DNA of 64,000 nt from Alicyclobacillus hesperidum (GTDB lineage: Bacteria > Bacillota > Bacilli > Alicyclobacillales > Alicyclobacillaceae), in assembly GCF_900107035.1 (NCBI RefSeq), contig NZ_FNOJ01000011.1:1-64000 (forward strand). The letters are read 5' to 3'. The number at the start of each line of letters is the position of its first letter. Positions within the stretch are counted from its first letter, which is position 1. The notes under the pieces are model-generated. The model ran no database searches and was not told the DNA's origin. It saw only the letters and a list, made by a program, of their open reading frames with translations. Below are positions 28,716-39,925 of the stretch, piece by piece. Position numbers and translations under genes: made by a program.

Positions 28716-29135
28716 ATGCCGACAATCAACCAATTGGTGCGCAAGGGCCGTAAGGACATCGAGAAGAAATCTACGGCACCTGCGTTGCAAAAGGGTTATA
28801 ACAGCCACGAGAAGTCGCTGACCGACTTGCCGTCCCCACAAAAGCGCGGCGTGTGCACGCGCGTTGGCACGATGACCCCGAAGAAGCCGAACTCGGCACT
28901 GCGCAAATATGCGCGTGTTCGTTTGACGAACACCATCGAAGTCACGGCTTATATTCCGGGCATCGGGCACAACCTGCAAGAGCACTCCGTCGTATTGGTG
29001 CGCGGTGGGCGCGTTAAGGACTTGCCGGGTGTGCGCTATCACATTGTTCGCGGTGCCCTTGATACAGCGGGTGTGAAAGACCGCATGCAAGGTCGCTCTA
29101 AGTACGGTGCGAAGCGCCCGAAGGCGAAGTCGTAA
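28716..29135 (+). CDS. rpsL: 30S ribosomal protein S12
   Basis: S12 is part of the decoding centre and controls accuracy. The 139-residue chain has [11 protein letters not shown] and [12 protein letters not shown], with the lysine where streptomycin-resistance changes occur unaltered. [20 protein letters not shown] is the second conserved loop. agaggagg precedes ATG 28716; the longer frame start at 28683 is not needed. First ribosomal gene of the str operon. Confidence 0.97.
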   Translation: MPTINQLVRKGRKDIEKKSTAPALQKGYNSHEKSLTDLPSPQKRGVCTRVGTMTPKKPNSALRKYARVRLTNTIEVTAYIPGIGHNLQEHSVVLVRGGRVKDLPGVRYHIVRGALDTAGVKDRMQGRSKYGAKRPKAKS

Positions 29136-29183
29136 TAGAGCGATAACGTCCTCGTGCGGGGATGAATGGAAGGAGGGTGTTCA

Positions 29184-29654
29184 GTGCCGAGAAAAGGCCC
29201 GGTTCCGAAGCGTGATGTGCTTCCGGACCCGATTTACGGGAATAAGTTGGTCACTCGTTTGATCAACAAAGTTATGCTGGACGGCAAAAAAGGTGTGTCA
29301 CAGCGCATCGTCTACGGTGCGTTCGATTTAATTCGCGAGCGGTCTGGGAAAGATCCTATGGAAGTCTTCGAGACTGCAATGCGGAACGTGATGCCGGTGT
29401 TGGAAGTCAAGGCACGTCGTGTTGGCGGTTCGAACTATCAGGTTCCTGTTGAAGTTCGCAACGACCGTCGCATTACGCTAGGCCTTCGCTGGTTGGTCAA
29501 CTACGCGCGCATGCGCAGTGAGAAGACCATGGAGGAGAAGCTTGCAAACGAGCTTCTTGATGCAGCGAACAATACTGGCGGTGCGGTGCGTAAGCGCGAA
29601 GACACGCATCGCATGGCGGAGGCGAACAAGGCGTTCGCGCATTACCGCTGGTAA
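29184..29654 (+). CDS. rpsG: 30S ribosomal protein S7
   Basis: S7 organises the 3' major domain of 16S rRNA at the E site and often represses the str operon. The 156-residue chain starts [20 protein letters not shown] and ends with the helical [20 protein letters not shown] tail. GTG 29184 has aaggaggg 6 bp upstream. It lies between rpsL and fusA as usual. Confidence 0.97.
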   Translation: MPRKGPVPKRDVLPDPIYGNKLVTRLINKVMLDGKKGVSQRIVYGAFDLIRERSGKDPMEVFETAMRNVMPVLEVKARRVGGSNYQVPVEVRNDRRITLGLRWLVNYARMRSEKTMEEKLANELLDAANNTGGAVRKREDTHRMAEANKAFAHYRW

Positions 29655-29687
29655 CCATTATCCTTTAATTAGGAAGGAGGCGGCGCG

Positions 29688-31763
29688 ATGGCACGCGAAT
29701 TCCCGCTCGAAAAAACGAGGAACATCGGTATTATCGCACATATCGATGCCGGTAAAACCACGACGACCGAGCGCATTCTGTTCTATACTGGCCGTGTTCA
29801 CAAGATTGGCGAAGTCCATGACGGTGCGGCTACCATGGACTGGATGGTGCAAGAGCAGGAACGCGGTATTACCATCACGTCCGCCGCTACAACTGCTCAG
29901 TGGAAAGGGCATCGCATCAATATCATTGACACGCCGGGTCACGTCGACTTCACGGTTGAAGTGGAACGCTCTCTACGCGTGCTCGATGGTGCTTGTGCGG
30001 TGTTTGATGCCAAGGGCGGCGTCGAACCTCAGTCTGAGACGGTGTGGCGGCAGGCGGACAAATATCATGTCCCGCGCATTGCCTATGTCAACAAGATGGA
30101 CATCATTGGAGCCGACTTCCTCGCTTGCGTTGACCAAATGAAAGAACGCCTTGGCGCGAAAGCGGTGCCGATTCAATTGCCCATCGGTGCAGAAGATGAG
30201 TTCCGTGGCATGATTGACCTTGTTGAAATGAAGGCTATCATTTACACGGATGACCTCGGCACGCAGGCGCAGAATACTGAGATTCCGGAAGAATTGAAGG
30301 ATCTTGCGGAGGAGAAGCGGGCAGAGTTGATCGAGGCGGTAGCCGAGGTCAACGAAGAGCTGATGATGAAGTACCTCGAAGGCGAGGAGCTTACGGTCGA
30401 CGAGATCAAAGCTGGCTTGCGTGAGGGTACGTGTAAGGTACAACTCTTCCCGGTCCTGTGCGGCTCATCCTACCGGAACAAAGGTGTTCAGCTCATGTTG
30501 GATGCGGTTGTGGATTACCTGCCAGCTCCGACCGACGTGCCTGCTATTAAAGGCGTGACGCCCGATGGTGAAGAAATTGAGCGTCATTCTTCGGACGAGG
30601 AACCCTTCTCGGCTCTGGCCTTCAAGATTATGACGGATCCGTTCGTCGGTAAGCTCGCGTTCTTCCGTGTGTACTCCGGTATTTTGGAGAGCGGATCGTA
30701 CGTCTTGAATTCGACCAAGGGCAAGCGGGAACGCATTGGCCGTATCTTGCAGATGCACGCAAACCACCGCGAAGAAATCTCCCGGGTATATGCGGGTGAC
30801 ATCGCGGCTGCGGTAGGCCTAAAAGATACGACCACTGGCGATACCTTGTGTGACGAAAAGAATGTCGTTCTTCTCGAGTCGATGGAATTTCCGGAACCTG
30901 TTATTTCGGTTTCCATTGAGCCGAAGACAAAAGCCGACCAAGACAAGATGGGTATTGCTTTGTCGAAGTTGGCGGAAGAAGATCCGACGTTCAAGACGTA
31001 CACCGACCCCGAGACCGGACAAACCATCATCCAGGGCATGGGTGAGCTGCACCTGGAGGTCATTGTCGACCGCATGCAACGCGAGTTTAAGGTCGAGTGC
31101 AACGTAGGTATGCCGCAGGTTGCTTACCGTGAGACGATTACCAAGCGTGTCGACCAAGAAGGCAAGTTCGTTCGCCAATCTGGTGGCCGCGGGCAGTATG
31201 GCCACGTCAAGGTCATCTTCGAACCGTTGGAACGTGGACAAGGCTTCGTCTTCGAAAACAAGATCGTCGGCGGTGTGATTCCGAAGGAATACATCCCTGC
31301 GGTCGAAGAGGGTATTCAGGAAGCTATGCGTAACGGCGTGTTGGCTGGCTATCCACTTGTCGACGTCAAGGCGACGTTGTATGACGGTTCGTATCACGAT
31401 GTCGACTCGAGTGAAATGGCGTTCAAAATCGCTGGTTCGATGGCCCTGAAGGCCGGTGCCGAAAAGGCTGCACCCGTTCTGCTGGAGCCTATCATGCGTG
31501 TAGAGGTAACGGTCCCCGAGGAGTACATGGGTGATATCCTGGGTGACATCAACTCGCGCCGTGGTCGTGTTGAAGGCATGGATACGCGCAATAACGCAAG
31601 CATCGTCCGCGGATTCGTTCCGCTGTCCGAGATGTTTGGTTATTCGACCTCGCTACGCTCACGTACTCAAGGTCGCGGCACCTATTCCATGGAGCTCGCC
31701 GCCTATGAAGAAGTTCCGAAGAGTGTTGCTGAGGGCATCATTAAGAAGAGCAAAGGCGAATAA
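29688..31763 (+). CDS. fusA: Elongation factor G
   Basis: EF-G is the translocation GTPase. G1 [10 protein letters not shown]3 DTPGHVDF and G4 NKMD motifs are intact in domain I. Domains II-V follow, with domain IV containing the GQYGHVKV loop. The 691-residue length is normal. aggaggcggcg precedes ATG 29688. It is followed after 13 bp by tuf. Confidence 0.98.
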   Translation: MAREFPLEKTRNIGIIAHIDAGKTTTTERILFYTGRVHKIGEVHDGAATMDWMVQEQERGITITSAATTAQWKGHRINIIDTPGHVDFTVEVERSLRVLDGACAVFDAKGGVEPQSETVWRQADKYHVPRIAYVNKMDIIGADFLACVDQMKERLGAKAVPIQLPIGAEDEFRGMIDLVEMKAIIYTDDLGTQAQNTEIPEELKDLAEEKRAELIEAVAEVNEELMMKYLEGEELTVDEIKAGLREGTCKVQLFPVLCGSSYRNKGVQLMLDAVVDYLPAPTDVPAIKGVTPDGEEIERHSSDEEPFSALAFKIMTDPFVGKLAFFRVYSGILESGSYVLNSTKGKRERIGRILQMHANHREEISRVYAGDIAAAVGLKDTTTGDTLCDEKNVVLLESMEFPEPVISVSIEPKTKADQDKMGIALSKLAEEDPTFKTYTDPETGQTIIQGMGELHLEVIVDRMQREFKVECNVGMPQVAYRETITKRVDQEGKFVRQSGGRGQYGHVKVIFEPLERGQGFVFENKIVGGVIPKEYIPAVEEGIQEAMRNGVLAGYPLVDVKATLYDGSYHDVDSSEMAFKIAGSMALKAGAEKAAPVLLEPIMRVEVTVPEEYMGDILGDINSRRGRVEGMDTRNNASIVRGFVPLSEMFGYSTSLRSRTQGRGTYSMELAAYEEVPKSVAEGIIKKSKGE

Positions 31764-31776
31764 GGAGTGATCTCTC

Positions 31777-32964
31777 GTGGCAAAGGAAAAATTTGATCGC
31801 AGCAAACCGCACGTCAATATTGGTACCATCGGTCACGTCGACCACGGTAAGACGACTTTGACGGCGGCTATTACGTCCGTACAGGCTGCTAAGGGTAAGG
31901 CGAAGGCTCAGAAGTACGACGAAATCGATAAGGCTCCGGAAGAGCGCGAGCGCGGTATCACCATCAATACCGCTCACGTCGAGTACGAAACCGACAATCG
32001 TCACTATGCACACGTGGACTGCCCAGGACACGCGGACTACGTGAAGAACATGATCACCGGTGCTGCTCAGATGGACGGTGCTATCTTGGTCGTATCTGCT
32101 GCTGACGGTCCGATGCCACAAACGCGTGAGCACATCCTGCTCTCCCGTCAGGTCGGCGTTCCGTACTTGGTGGTCTTCCTGAACAAGTGCGACATGGTCG
32201 ACGATGAAGAATTGCTCGAACTCGTCGAAATGGAAGTTCGCGAATTGCTTAGCGAGTATGAGTTCCCTGGAGACGATATCCCGGTCATCCGCGGCTCCGC
32301 TCTGAAGGCTCTCGAGGGCGATCCGGAATACGTCAAGAAGATTGAAGAGCTCATGGATGCGGTCGACAGCTACATCCCAACGCCAGAGCGCGACACGACC
32401 AAGCCATTCCTGATGCCGGTCGAGGACGTGTTCACCATCACGGGTCGCGGTACGGTTGCTACAGGCCGTGTTGAACGCGGTACTTTGAAGGTTGGCGACG
32501 AAGTTGAAATCGTCGGTCTGCGTGAAGAGCGCCGTAAGACGGTTGCCACCGGTATCGAGATGTTCCGCAAGCTTCTCGACCAAGCTGAAGCTGGTGACAA
32601 CATTGGTGCGCTGTTGCGTGGTGTGGAGCGTAAAGACATCGAGCGTGGCCAAGTTGTCTGCAAGCCTGGCAGCATCAATCCGCATACTCAGTTCACCGCT
32701 GAAGTGTATGTCTTGACGAAGGAAGAAGGCGGCCGTCACACCCCGTTCTTCAACGGGTATCGTCCGCAGTTCTACTTCCGTACCACGGACGTTACCGGTG
32801 TTGTTCAATTGCCGGAAGGTACAGAAATGGTGATGCCTGGCGATAACGTTTCCATGACGGTTGAATTGATCGCCCCCATCGCTGTTGAAGAAGGCACCCG
32901 TTTCTCCATTCGCGAAGGTGGCCGCACGGTTGGTGCTGGTGTCGTCGCGTCGGTCATCAAGTAA
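31777..32964 (+). CDS. tuf: Elongation factor Tu
   Basis: EF-Tu delivers aminoacyl-tRNA to the ribosome. G1 GHVDHGKTT, the G2 effector region [11 protein letters not shown]3 DCPGHADY and G4 NKCD are all present; domains 2 and 3 follow. 395 residues is normal. The start is GTG 31777 after aaggagtg. Codon use is strongly biased, as expected of a highly expressed gene. A terminator closes the str operon downstream. Confidence 0.98.
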   Translation: MAKEKFDRSKPHVNIGTIGHVDHGKTTLTAAITSVQAAKGKAKAQKYDEIDKAPEERERGITINTAHVEYETDNRHYAHVDCPGHADYVKNMITGAAQMDGAILVVSAADGPMPQTREHILLSRQVGVPYLVVFLNKCDMVDDEELLELVEMEVRELLSEYEFPGDDIPVIRGSALKALEGDPEYVKKIEELMDAVDSYIPTPERDTTKPFLMPVEDVFTITGRGTVATGRVERGTLKVGDEVEIVGLREERRKTVATGIEMFRKLLDQAEAGDNIGALLRGVERKDIERGQVVCKPGSINPHTQFTAEVYVLTKEEGGRHTPFFNGYRPQFYFRTTDVTGVVQLPEGTEMVMPGDNVSMTVELIAPIAVEEGTRFSIREGGRTVGAGVVASVIK

Positions 32965-32993
32965 TATGACTTCACGCAAGTGATGGTTAGATC

Positions 32994-33020
32994 AGGCGGC
33001 CCATTGTGGCCGCCTTGTTT
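32994..33020 (+). terminator. Terminator after tuf
   Basis: A 7-bp stem AGGCGGC (32994-33000) with its complement at 33009-33015 is followed by a T-rich tail (tgttt). It separates the str operon from the S10 operon. Confidence 0.72.
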
Positions 33021-33030
33021 CATGGCCGAG

Positions 33031-33046
33031 TTTGCGAATTCGCAAA
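33031..33046. promoter_or_regulatory. Perfect 16-bp palindrome next to the S10 promoter
   Basis: TTTGCGAATTCGCAAA is a perfect palindrome that ends 5 bp before the -35 box. It has the form of a dimeric regulator operator, or of a small stem ending in an A run on the plus strand. The binding protein, if any, is unknown. Confidence 0.5.
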
Positions 33047-33051
33047 AAACC

Positions 33052-33080
33052 TTGCCACGTAGATGCTGGTCTAGTATAAT
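33052..33080 (+). promoter_or_regulatory. SigA-type promoter of the S10-spc-alpha superoperon
   Basis: TTGCCA (33052-33057), a 17-bp spacer and a perfect TATAAT (33075-33080) lie 129 bp before rpsJ. The long 5' leader could hold regulatory RNA; no known family was recognised in it. Confidence 0.82.
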
Positions 33081-33208
33081 ATCGGACGTTGGTCTCAAAT
33101 AGCGATGAAGCGGAAGGTTGCCTATGTGTCCATAAGCCATATGGGATACCGATGGGGGAATTTCTGCGGAGTATGTCCAACGAATTGGGCGAAAAGGAGG
33201 GAAAACAT

Positions 33209-33517
33209 ATGGCGAAGCAAAAGATTCGGATTCGATTGAAGGCGTATGATCACACGATTTTGGATCAGTCGGCAGAACGCATTGTTGATACGGCGAAGCG
33301 CTCGGGCGCTAAGGTGGCCGGGCCAATTCCGCTTCCGACGGAGCGCGAGGTGTACACCATCCTGCGTGCACCGCACAAATATAAGGATTCGCGTGAACAA
33401 TTCGAGATTCGTACACATAAACGCTTGATCGATATCCACAATCCGACGCCGCAAACAGTCGACTCGTTGATGCGTCTCGACTTGCCGTCTGGTGTTGATA
33501 TCGAGATTAAGTTGTAA
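33209..33517 (+). CDS. rpsJ: 30S ribosomal protein S10 (NusE)
   Basis: S10 is a small-subunit head protein that also binds NusB and NusG in antitermination. The 102-residue chain starts [20 protein letters not shown] and contains [19 protein letters not shown] 33209 has aaggaggg 7 bp upstream; the longer frame from 33089 crosses the leader and is not used. First gene of the S10 operon. Confidence 0.97.
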   Translation: MAKQKIRIRLKAYDHTILDQSAERIVDTAKRSGAKVAGPIPLPTEREVYTILRAPHKYKDSREQFEIRTHKRLIDIHNPTPQTVDSLMRLDLPSGVDIEIKL

Positions 33518-33574
33518 TTGGGATACGGCACACCAGGTGCCGTTGTATTGTATGTGTTTGAGGAGGTGCACACT

Positions 33575-34207
33575 TTGAAGGGGATTCTCGGGCGCAAGCT
33601 TGGCATGACACAAGTCTTTACGGAAGACGGTGAAGTTGTGCCGGTAACGGTCATTGAGGCTGGTCCGTGCGTCGTGCTGCAAAAGCGCGAAGAGGCAGTC
33701 GATGGCTATGAAGCGATTCAGGTGGGCTTTGCTGACCAAAAGCCCAATCGGGCGACGAAAGCGGAAAAGGGACACGCCGAAAAGGCGGGTACCGCACCAA
33801 AGCGTTTTGTACGTGAATTTCGCGGTGTGAACTTGGCGGACTACGAGGTTGGTCAACAGCTGAAGGCTGACGTGTTTGCCGTTGGGGATGTCGTTGACGT
33901 GATTGGCGTGTCTAAGGGTAAGGGTTATGCAGGTCCTATTAAACGCCATAATCAGCATCGTGGTCCTATGGCGCACGGCTCGAAATATCACCGTGGCGTT
34001 GGTTCGCTCGGTTCTATTGCCGCAAACCGTACGTTTAAGGGTCAGACCATGGCGGGACGTATGGGTGGAGAACGTGTGACGGTCCAGAACTTGGAGGTTG
34101 TCCGCGTCGACGTCGAAAAGAATGTGTTGCTGATTAAGGGTTCTGTTCCGGGACCGAAAAATTCGTTTGTGACGATTCGTTCCGCCGTGAAGGCGCAACA
34201 GAAGTAA
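33575..34207 (+). CDS. rplC: 50S ribosomal protein L3
   Basis: L3 is an early-assembly protein reaching to the peptidyl-transferase centre. The 210-residue chain starts [15 protein letters not shown] and has the conserved [13 protein letters not shown] and [18 protein letters not shown] 33575 has aggaggtg 6 bp upstream, and an earlier frame opening is rejected on family length. Confidence 0.96.
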   Translation: MKGILGRKLGMTQVFTEDGEVVPVTVIEAGPCVVLQKREEAVDGYEAIQVGFADQKPNRATKAEKGHAEKAGTAPKRFVREFRGVNLADYEVGQQLKADVFAVGDVVDVIGVSKGKGYAGPIKRHNQHRGPMAHGSKYHRGVGSLGSIAANRTFKGQTMAGRMGGERVTVQNLEVVRVDVEKNVLLIKGSVPGPKNSFVTIRSAVKAQQK

Positions 34208-34235
34208 GGATCTGTGTTTGAAAGGAGGCAGAGTC

Positions 34236-34856
34236 ATGCCGACAGTGGCAGTTTTGAATACAGCCGGTCAACAGGTTTCCGAGTTGCAGCTTAGCGACAA
34301 GATTTTCGGTGCGCCTGTACGGCTGGATCTCATGCACCAAGTCGTGTTGCAGTATTTGGCTGCACGCCGTGCCGGTACGCACAAGGTTAAGAACCGTGCG
34401 GCGGTATCCGGTGGTGGCCGTAAGCCGTGGCGTCAAAAGGGGACGGGCCGTGCCCGTCAAGGTAGTATTCGCGCTCCGCAATGGAAGGGCGGTGGCGTTG
34501 TGTTTGGGCCGACGCCTCGCTCGTACGCCTTCTCTGTGCCTAAGAAAGTGCGTCGTCTTGCGCTGTACAGTGCACTTTCCTCCAAGGTTGCAGAAGGTAA
34601 AATCATCGTGCTGGATGATTTGCAATTGAACCAGCCGAAGACCAAGGAAATGGTTTCCGTTTTGAAGAACCTCAACGTCGGTAAAGCGCTGATTGTCGAC
34701 GGTGAAAAGAAGGAACCTCTATATCGCTCTTCGCGGAACATTCCTGGAGTGAAATACATGGATGCGGCCGGCATCAATGTCTATGAACTGCTCCGTCACG
34801 ATCACCTCGTACTGACGAAGGATGCGGTTGCGAAGGTAGAGGAGGTGTTCGCCTGA
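34236..34856 (+). CDS. rplD: 50S ribosomal protein L4
   Basis: L4 lines the nascent-peptide tunnel and in some bacteria represses the S10 operon. The extended loop [20 protein letters not shown] with GGGVVFGP is present. The 206-residue length is normal. ATG 34236 follows aaaggaggc. The stop overlaps the rplW start (TGATG). Confidence 0.96.
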   Translation: MPTVAVLNTAGQQVSELQLSDKIFGAPVRLDLMHQVVLQYLAARRAGTHKVKNRAAVSGGGRKPWRQKGTGRARQGSIRAPQWKGGGVVFGPTPRSYAFSVPKKVRRLALYSALSSKVAEGKIIVLDDLQLNQPKTKEMVSVLKNLNVGKALIVDGEKKEPLYRSSRNIPGVKYMDAAGINVYELLRHDHLVLTKDAVAKVEEVFA

Positions 34857-35143
34857 TGGATCCGCGGGATTTGATTAAACGTCCGGTCATCACTGAACGC
34901 TCCACTGAGCTCATGGAAGAAAACAAGTACGTGTTTGAGGTCGACCGCCGCGCGAACAAGGTTGAGATTCGCAAGGCGATTGAGAAGTTGTTCGACGTGA
35001 AGGTCGTTTCCGTAAACACGCTGAACCAGACCGGTAAGGTCAAGCGGGTTGGCAAGTATGTTGGCCGTACGCAGGATCGCAAAAAGGCCATCGTCAAGCT
35101 TGCTCCGGATTCGAAGCCGATCAATTTCTTTGGCGAGTCGTGA
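34856..35143 (+). CDS. rplW: 50S ribosomal protein L23
   Basis: L23 sits at the tunnel exit, where trigger factor and SRP dock. The 95-residue chain has [20 protein letters not shown] and [20 protein letters not shown]. It is coupled to rplD by a one-base overlap. Confidence 0.96.
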   Translation: MDPRDLIKRPVITERSTELMEENKYVFEVDRRANKVEIRKAIEKLFDVKVVSVNTLNQTGKVKRVGKYVGRTQDRKKAIVKLAPDSKPINFFGES

Positions 35144-35184
35144 TCGGACTGCCTCGAACGCAATAAACAAAGGAGGTCGTCGAT

Positions 35185-36015
35185 ATGGCGATTAAGAAGT
35201 ATCGTCCGACTTCTCCTGGACGCCGCTTTATGTCGGTCTCGACGTTCGAAGAGATCACGACCGACAAACCGGAGAAGTCGTTGCTGGTTCCGCTCAAAAA
35301 CCGTGCGGGCCGCAACAATCAAGGTAAGATAACCGTTCGTCACCAAGGCGGCGGGCACAAGCGCCAATACCGCTTGATTGACTTTAAGCGGAACAAAGAC
35401 GGCGTGCCGGCCAAGGTGGCAACGATTGAGTATGATCCCAATCGCTCAGCTCGCATTGCGCTGCTGCACTACCGTGACGGTGAGAAGCGTTACATCATTG
35501 CTCCGCATGGACTAAAGGTCGGGGACATTATTGTTAGCGGTGAAAATGCGGATATTCGCGTTGGGAATGCACTGCCGTTGTCGTCGATCCCTGTTGGTAC
35601 GGTTATTCACAACATAGAGTTGAAACCCGGTAAGGGTGGTCAGTTGGCTCGTGCGGCTGGCGCGTCTGCGCAGCTTATGGCAAAGGAAGGCGATTATGCG
35701 CAAGTTCGTCTCGCCTCTGGCGAAGTGCGCAAGGTTCGCGTCGAGTGCCGTGCGACCATTGGTCAAGTCGGTAATCTCGATCACGAAAATATCAACATCG
35801 GTAAGGCTGGACGTAGTCGCTGGTTGAATCGACGTCCAACCGTTCGTGGTTCCGTCATGAACCCTGTGGATCACCCGCACGGTGGTGGTGAGGGTCGCGC
35901 ACCGATCGGTCGCAAGTCGCCGATGTCCCCTTGGGGCAAGCCGACTCTTGGTAAAAAGACGCGGAAGAAGAACCATCCGACTGATAAGTACATCGTTCGT
36001 CGGCGGACGAAGTAA
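35185..36015 (+). CDS. rplB: 50S ribosomal protein L2
   Basis: L2 is needed for subunit joining and peptidyl transfer. The 276-residue chain has the RNA-binding [18 protein letters not shown] and the C-terminal [14 protein letters not shown], with the catalytically important histidine of the family. acaaaggaggt precedes ATG 35185. Confidence 0.98.
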   Translation: MAIKKYRPTSPGRRFMSVSTFEEITTDKPEKSLLVPLKNRAGRNNQGKITVRHQGGGHKRQYRLIDFKRNKDGVPAKVATIEYDPNRSARIALLHYRDGEKRYIIAPHGLKVGDIIVSGENADIRVGNALPLSSIPVGTVIHNIELKPGKGGQLARAAGASAQLMAKEGDYAQVRLASGEVRKVRVECRATIGQVGNLDHENINIGKAGRSRWLNRRPTVRGSVMNPVDHPHGGGEGRAPIGRKSPMSPWGKPTLGKKTRKKNHPTDKYIVRRRTK

Positions 36016-36059
36016 TACGGATCACGTCTGGGTTGTTTGAAGAAGGGAGGCGACTGACG

Positions 36060-36341
36060 TTGGGTCGTTCATTGAAGAAGGGGCCGTTCTGCGACGACCA
36101 CCTCATGAAAAAGGTGGAGGCGTTGAATGAGTCGGGCGAAAAGAAGGTTATTAAAACCTGGTCGCGGCGTTCTACCATTTTCCCTCAGTTTGTCGGACAT
36201 ACGTTCGCGGTTCATGACGGGAGAAAGCACGTGCCGGTGTACGTAACTGAGGATATGGTCGGTCACAAGTTGGGCGAGTTCGTCCCGACGCGGACGTTCA
36301 AAGGTCACGCCGGTGATGAGAAGTCTTCTCGATCCCGCTAA
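36060..36341 (+). CDS. rpsS: 30S ribosomal protein S19
   Basis: S19 is in the small-subunit head and contacts the A-site finger. The 93-residue chain has [19 protein letters not shown] and [23 protein letters not shown] 36060 follows gggagg by 9 bp; the frame opens 27 bp earlier. Confidence 0.96.
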   Translation: MGRSLKKGPFCDDHLMKKVEALNESGEKKVIKTWSRRSTIFPQFVGHTFAVHDGRKHVPVYVTEDMVGHKLGEFVPTRTFKGHAGDEKSSRSR

Positions 36342-36419
36342 GCGGTTGTTGGAGTACCTGATATAGGCGTCGTCGCAGTTTTCGCTCGTCGGCGCCAGTC
36401 TCGTGGAGGAGGTAGCAGG

Positions 36420-36761
36420 ATGGAGGCAACGCAAACGCGTGCTGTTGCGAAGTATATTCGCATCGCTCCGCGCAAGATGCGCCTGGTGGTCGACTTGATT
36501 CGCGGCAAAGGTGTGCAAGAAGCTCTCGCGATATTGAAGTTCACGCCTCGCGCTGGTTCGCCGGTCGTTGAAAAGGTGCTGCGGTCTGCGATCGCGAATG
36601 CGGAGAACAATCACAATATGAACGTTGATCGGCTTTACGTAAAGGAGATTTACGTAGACGAGGGTCCGACGCTAAAGAGGTTCCGGCCTCGTGCGCAAGG
36701 GCGTGCATTCAGTATTTTTAAGCGGACGAGTCATGTGACGGTCGTCGTCGCTGAAAAGTAA
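36420..36761 (+). CDS. rplV: 50S ribosomal protein L22
   Basis: L22 has a beta-hairpin lining the exit tunnel, a macrolide-resistance site. The 113-residue chain has [20 protein letters not shown] and the hairpin [15 protein letters not shown], without insertions. gtggaggaggt precedes ATG 36420. Confidence 0.97.
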   Translation: MEATQTRAVAKYIRIAPRKMRLVVDLIRGKGVQEALAILKFTPRAGSPVVEKVLRSAIANAENNHNMNVDRLYVKEIYVDEGPTLKRFRPRAQGRAFSIFKRTSHVTVVVAEK

Positions 36762-36777
36762 GGGAGGGATTTGCTGC

Positions 36778-37461
36778 ATGGGTCAAAAGGTTAACCCTGT
36801 TGGTCTCCGAATTGGCATCATTCGCGATTGGGAGGCGAAGTGGTTCGCGAATAAGAAGGACTATCAAGACCTGTTGCTTGAGGACTTAAAGATTCGGAAC
36901 TATGTTTCGCGTCGTCTGAAGGATGCTGCTGTGGCATCGATTGACATCGAACGTGCGGCTAACCGCATTAATGTGACGGTTCACACCGCGAAACCAGGTA
37001 TGGTCATCGGCAAGGGCGGTGCAGAAGTCGATGCGCTGCGCAATCAGTTGAACGCACTTACCGGGAAGCGTGTCCACATCTCCATTTCGGAGATCAAGTC
37101 GCCAGATTTGTCGGCGAAACTGGTCGCTGAAGGGATCGCACAGCAACTGGAGCGCCGTGTTTCCTTCCGTCGCGCGATGAAGCAGGCAATTCAACGCTCG
37201 ATGCGCGCGGGCGCTAAGGGTGTTCGCGTTCAGGTTTCTGGTCGTCTTGGTGGTGCTGAAATTGCACGTACCGAAGGTTATTCCGAAGGTACGGTTCCGT
37301 TGCACACCCTGCGTGCGGATATCGATTATGCGTTGGCTGAAGCGCATACCACCTACGGCCGAATCGGCGTTAAGGTTTGGATCTATCGCGGTGAAGTGCT
37401 CCCGCAGCGGAAGAATCAGTCTGCGGAGACCGCAGAGGACGCTGTTCAAGGAGGTCGGTAA
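36778..37461 (+). CDS. rpsC: 30S ribosomal protein S3
   Basis: S3 is at the mRNA entry channel. [20 protein letters not shown] is the conserved N-terminus, with the KH domain [12 protein letters not shown] in the middle and the C-terminal [20 protein letters not shown]. 227 residues, normal length. gggaggg precedes ATG 36778. Confidence 0.97.
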   Translation: MGQKVNPVGLRIGIIRDWEAKWFANKKDYQDLLLEDLKIRNYVSRRLKDAAVASIDIERAANRINVTVHTAKPGMVIGKGGAEVDALRNQLNALTGKRVHISISEIKSPDLSAKLVAEGIAQQLERRVSFRRAMKQAIQRSMRAGAKGVRVQVSGRLGGAEIARTEGYSEGTVPLHTLRADIDYALAEAHTTYGRIGVKVWIYRGEVLPQRKNQSAETAEDAVQGGR

Positions 37462-37464
37462 ACC

Positions 37465-37902
37465 ATGTTGATGCCAAAGCGCGTAAAGCACAGAAAAGAA
37501 TTCCGTGGCCGCATGAAGGGTCATTCCAAAGGTGGCAACGAAGTGACGTTTGGCCAGTATGGCCTGGTTGCTCTCGAGCCTGCCTGGATCACAAACCGCC
37601 AAATCGAAGCGGCTCGTATCGCAATGACGCGCTATATGCGTCGTGGCGGCAAGGTGTGGATTAAAATCTTCCCGAGCAAACCCGTGACGCAAAAGCCTGC
37701 GGAAACTCGTATGGGCAGTGGTAAGGGTTCGCCGGAGAAGTGGGTGGCTGTCGTAAAGCCTGGTCGCGTGATGTTTGAGGTGGCCGGCGTTAGTGAAGAA
37801 ATTGCGCGTGAGGCTATGCGCTTGGCGGCAATGAAGCTACCGATCAAGTCGAAGTTTGTGACTCGTGAAGAAGTGGGTGGTGACGCAAATGAAGGCAACT
37901 GA
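37465..37902 (+). CDS. rplP: 50S ribosomal protein L16
   Basis: L16 stabilises the A-site region of the large subunit. The 145-residue chain has [32 protein letters not shown] and [23 protein letters not shown] 37465 follows aaggaggtcgg, inside the gap of only 3 bp after rpsC. It overlaps rpmC by 14 bp. Confidence 0.97.
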   Translation: MLMPKRVKHRKEFRGRMKGHSKGGNEVTFGQYGLVALEPAWITNRQIEAARIAMTRYMRRGGKVWIKIFPSKPVTQKPAETRMGSGKGSPEKWVAVVKPGRVMFEVAGVSEEIAREAMRLAAMKLPIKSKFVTREEVGGDANEGN

Positions 37903-38086
37903 GTTGCGGGAACTGAGCAGCGAGGAGCTGGCGTCCCGCATTGAGGGGCTGAAGGACGAGCTGTTCAACCTCCGCTTCCAACTGGCAACGGGGCAATTGG
38001 AAAACCCGATGCGTATTCGCCAGGTGCGCAAGGATATTGCACGCGCAAAGACGATTTTGCGTCAGCGTGAGCTTGGTATTGGCTAA
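37889..38086 (+). CDS. rpmC: 50S ribosomal protein L29
   Basis: L29 lies near the tunnel exit beside L23. The 65-residue helical-hairpin protein has [20 protein letters not shown] and [19 protein letters not shown] 37889 lies inside the end of rplP after gggtggtg, indicating coupling. Confidence 0.95.
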   Translation: MKATELRELSSEELASRIEGLKDELFNLRFQLATGQLENPMRIRQVRKDIARAKTILRQRELGIG

Positions 38087-38106
38087 TTCGGAAGGGAGGT
38101 CATTTC

Positions 38107-38367
38107 ATGGAACGCAATGAACGCAAAGAGCGTGTTGGCAAGGTCGTCAGCGACAAGATGGATAAGACGATCGTCGTTGCTGTAGAGGAGAACGTGAAGC
38201 ACCGCCTCTATAACAAGACAGTGCGCCGGACCAAGAAGTTTAAGGCTCACGATGAAAACAATGAGGCGAAGATCGGCGACGTTGTGCGGATTATGGAAAC
38301 CCGACCGCTCAGCAAAGATAAGCGTTGGCGGTTGGTCGAAATCGTCGAGAAGGCCGTTATTATCTAA
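38107..38367 (+). CDS. rpsQ: 30S ribosomal protein S17
   Basis: S17 binds 16S rRNA early in assembly. The 86-residue OB-fold has [20 protein letters not shown] and [20 protein letters not shown]. ggaagggaggt precedes ATG 38107. Confidence 0.96.
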   Translation: MERNERKERVGKVVSDKMDKTIVVAVEENVKHRLYNKTVRRTKKFKAHDENNEAKIGDVVRIMETRPLSKDKRWRLVEIVEKAVII

Positions 38368-38398
38368 GTTTCATTAGTCGGAAGGGAGGAAACCTAGG

Positions 38399-38767
38399 AT
38401 GATTCAACCGCAAACACGTTTGACCGTGGCAGACAACTCTGGGGCGAAGGAAATTATGTGCTTCCGCGTGCTCGGTGGTTCGAACCGGAAGACGGCCAAC
38501 ATCGGTGATATCATCGTTGCGTCTGTTAAGAGTGCAACACCCGGGGGCGTTGTCAAGAAGGGTGACGTCGTCAAGGCTGTTATCGTTCGCAGCAAGCGCG
38601 GTCTTCGCCGCAATGATGGATCGCATATTCGCTTCGACGAGAACGCAGCGGTCATCATTCGCGAAGACAAGAGCCCACGAGGCACGCGAATTTTTGGGCC
38701 AGTCGCGCGCGAATTGCGCGATCGCGATTTTATGAAGATTATCTCCTTGGCGCCTGAAGTGCTCTAA
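38399..38767 (+). CDS. rplN: 50S ribosomal protein L14
   Basis: L14 forms intersubunit bridges. The 122-residue chain has [20 protein letters not shown] and [20 protein letters not shown], both typical and complete. gaagggagg precedes ATG 38399. First of the genes often called the spc operon. Confidence 0.97.
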   Translation: MIQPQTRLTVADNSGAKEIMCFRVLGGSNRKTANIGDIIVASVKSATPGGVVKKGDVVKAVIVRSKRGLRRNDGSHIRFDENAAVIIREDKSPRGTRIFGPVARELRDRDFMKIISLAPEVL

Positions 38768-38799
38768 GGAGTCGGGATTTGAACGCAGGAGGTGGCAAC

Positions 38800-39120
38800 G
38801 TGACGAAGTTGCGAGTGAAGACCGGAGATAAAGTCGTCGTCATCGCAGGCAAGGACAAGACGAAGACAGGCCGCATTTTGAAGGTGTTCCCGAGTGAGGG
38901 CCGTGTAATCGTCGAGGGCGTGAACATTGTAAAGCGCCATTCAAAGCCAAGCCCGGCACATCCGGAGGGCGGCATCATCGAGAAGGAAGCACCGATTCAC
39001 GTTTCGAATATCGCGATTGCGGATCCGAAGACGGGTGAGGCTTCGCGTATCGGATATAAGTTCCTGGAAGACGGGCGCAAAGTGCGTTACTCGAAAAAGT
39101 CTGGCGAAGTTCTCGACTGA
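38800..39120 (+). CDS. rplX: 50S ribosomal protein L24
   Basis: L24 nucleates large-subunit assembly near the tunnel exit. The KOW motif [19 protein letters not shown] is at the N-terminus, followed by [17 protein letters not shown] 38800 follows caggaggtgg, giving 106 residues. An in-frame TTG at 38779 is ignored. Confidence 0.95.
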   Translation: MTKLRVKTGDKVVVIAGKDKTKTGRILKVFPSEGRVIVEGVNIVKRHSKPSPAHPEGGIIEKEAPIHVSNIAIADPKTGEASRIGYKFLEDGRKVRYSKKSGEVLD

Positions 39121-39147
39121 GTAGCCAGGTGAAAGGAGGTTTTGTCG

Positions 39148-39687
39148 TTGACTCGATTGCAAGATATGTACCGGGCGCAGGTCGTACCGGCGTTGATGAA
39201 GGAGTTCCAATACAAGAATGCGATGCAGGTTCCGCGCGTCGAGAAAGTCGTCATTAACATGGGTCTCGGCGAAGCGACGCAGAATCCAAAAGTGATTGAT
39301 GCTGCGGTTGAGGATTTGCAGGCTATTGCGGGACAACGTCCTGTTGTTACGCGTGCGAAGAAGTCCATCGCGGGCTTTCGTCTTCGTCAAGGTATGCCAA
39401 TTGGTGTAAAGGTGACGTTGCGCGGCGAACGGATGTACCACTTCCTCGACAAGCTGATGAACGTTGCGCTTCCTCGTGTGCGCGACTTCCGCGGCGTTTC
39501 ACCAAAGGCGTTTGATGGCCGTGGCAACTACACGTTAGGCTTGCGGGAACAGTTGATCTTCCCTGAAATCGATTATGACAAGATCGATAAAGTTCGCGGC
39601 ATGGAAGTGGTTGTCGTGACGACGGCGAACACAGATGAAGAAGCTCGTGCGCTGCTCACGGAGATGGGCATGCCATTCCGGAAGTAA
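39148..39687 (+). CDS. rplE: 50S ribosomal protein L5
   Basis: L5 binds 5S rRNA and contacts P-site tRNA. The 179-residue chain has [33 protein letters not shown], and [22 protein letters not shown] 39148 is chosen because ggaggt (39135-39140) is 7 bp away; the TTG at 39142 is too close. Confidence 0.95.
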   Translation: MTRLQDMYRAQVVPALMKEFQYKNAMQVPRVEKVVINMGLGEATQNPKVIDAAVEDLQAIAGQRPVVTRAKKSIAGFRLRQGMPIGVKVTLRGERMYHFLDKLMNVALPRVRDFRGVSPKAFDGRGNYTLGLREQLIFPEIDYDKIDKVRGMEVVVVTTANTDEEARALLTEMGMPFRK

Positions 39688-39713
39688 AAGTCCTTGACGA
39701 GGAGGTCGAGACC

Positions 39714-39899
39714 GTGGCAAAGAAGTCGATGATTATCAAGGCGCAGCGGAAACCGAAGTTCAGCACGCGTGCCTACACTCGTTGCCGCGTGTGCGGGCGT
39801 CCGCACTCGGTGTATCGTAAGTTCGGTATTTGCCGCATTTGCTTCCGCGAGTTGGCCTATAAAGGGCAGCTTCCGGGCGTGAAGAAGGCAAGCTGGTAA
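39714..39899 (+). CDS. rpsN: 30S ribosomal protein S14, zinc type (S14Z)
   Basis: S14 is a late-assembly small-subunit head protein. This short 61-residue form has two CxxC pairs (C24/C27 and C40/C43) and is therefore the zinc-binding type. GTG 39714 follows gaggaggtcg. Confidence 0.96.
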   Translation: MAKKSMIIKAQRKPKFSTRAYTRCRVCGRPHSVYRKFGICRICFRELAYKGQLPGVKKASW

Positions 39900-39925
39900 T
39901 TCGTTCGGAAGGAGGTTTTGTACAG

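Noticed and set aside
28870-28910. Streptomycin-resistance change in S12
   Set aside because: The lysine in the PKKPNS loop is unaltered.
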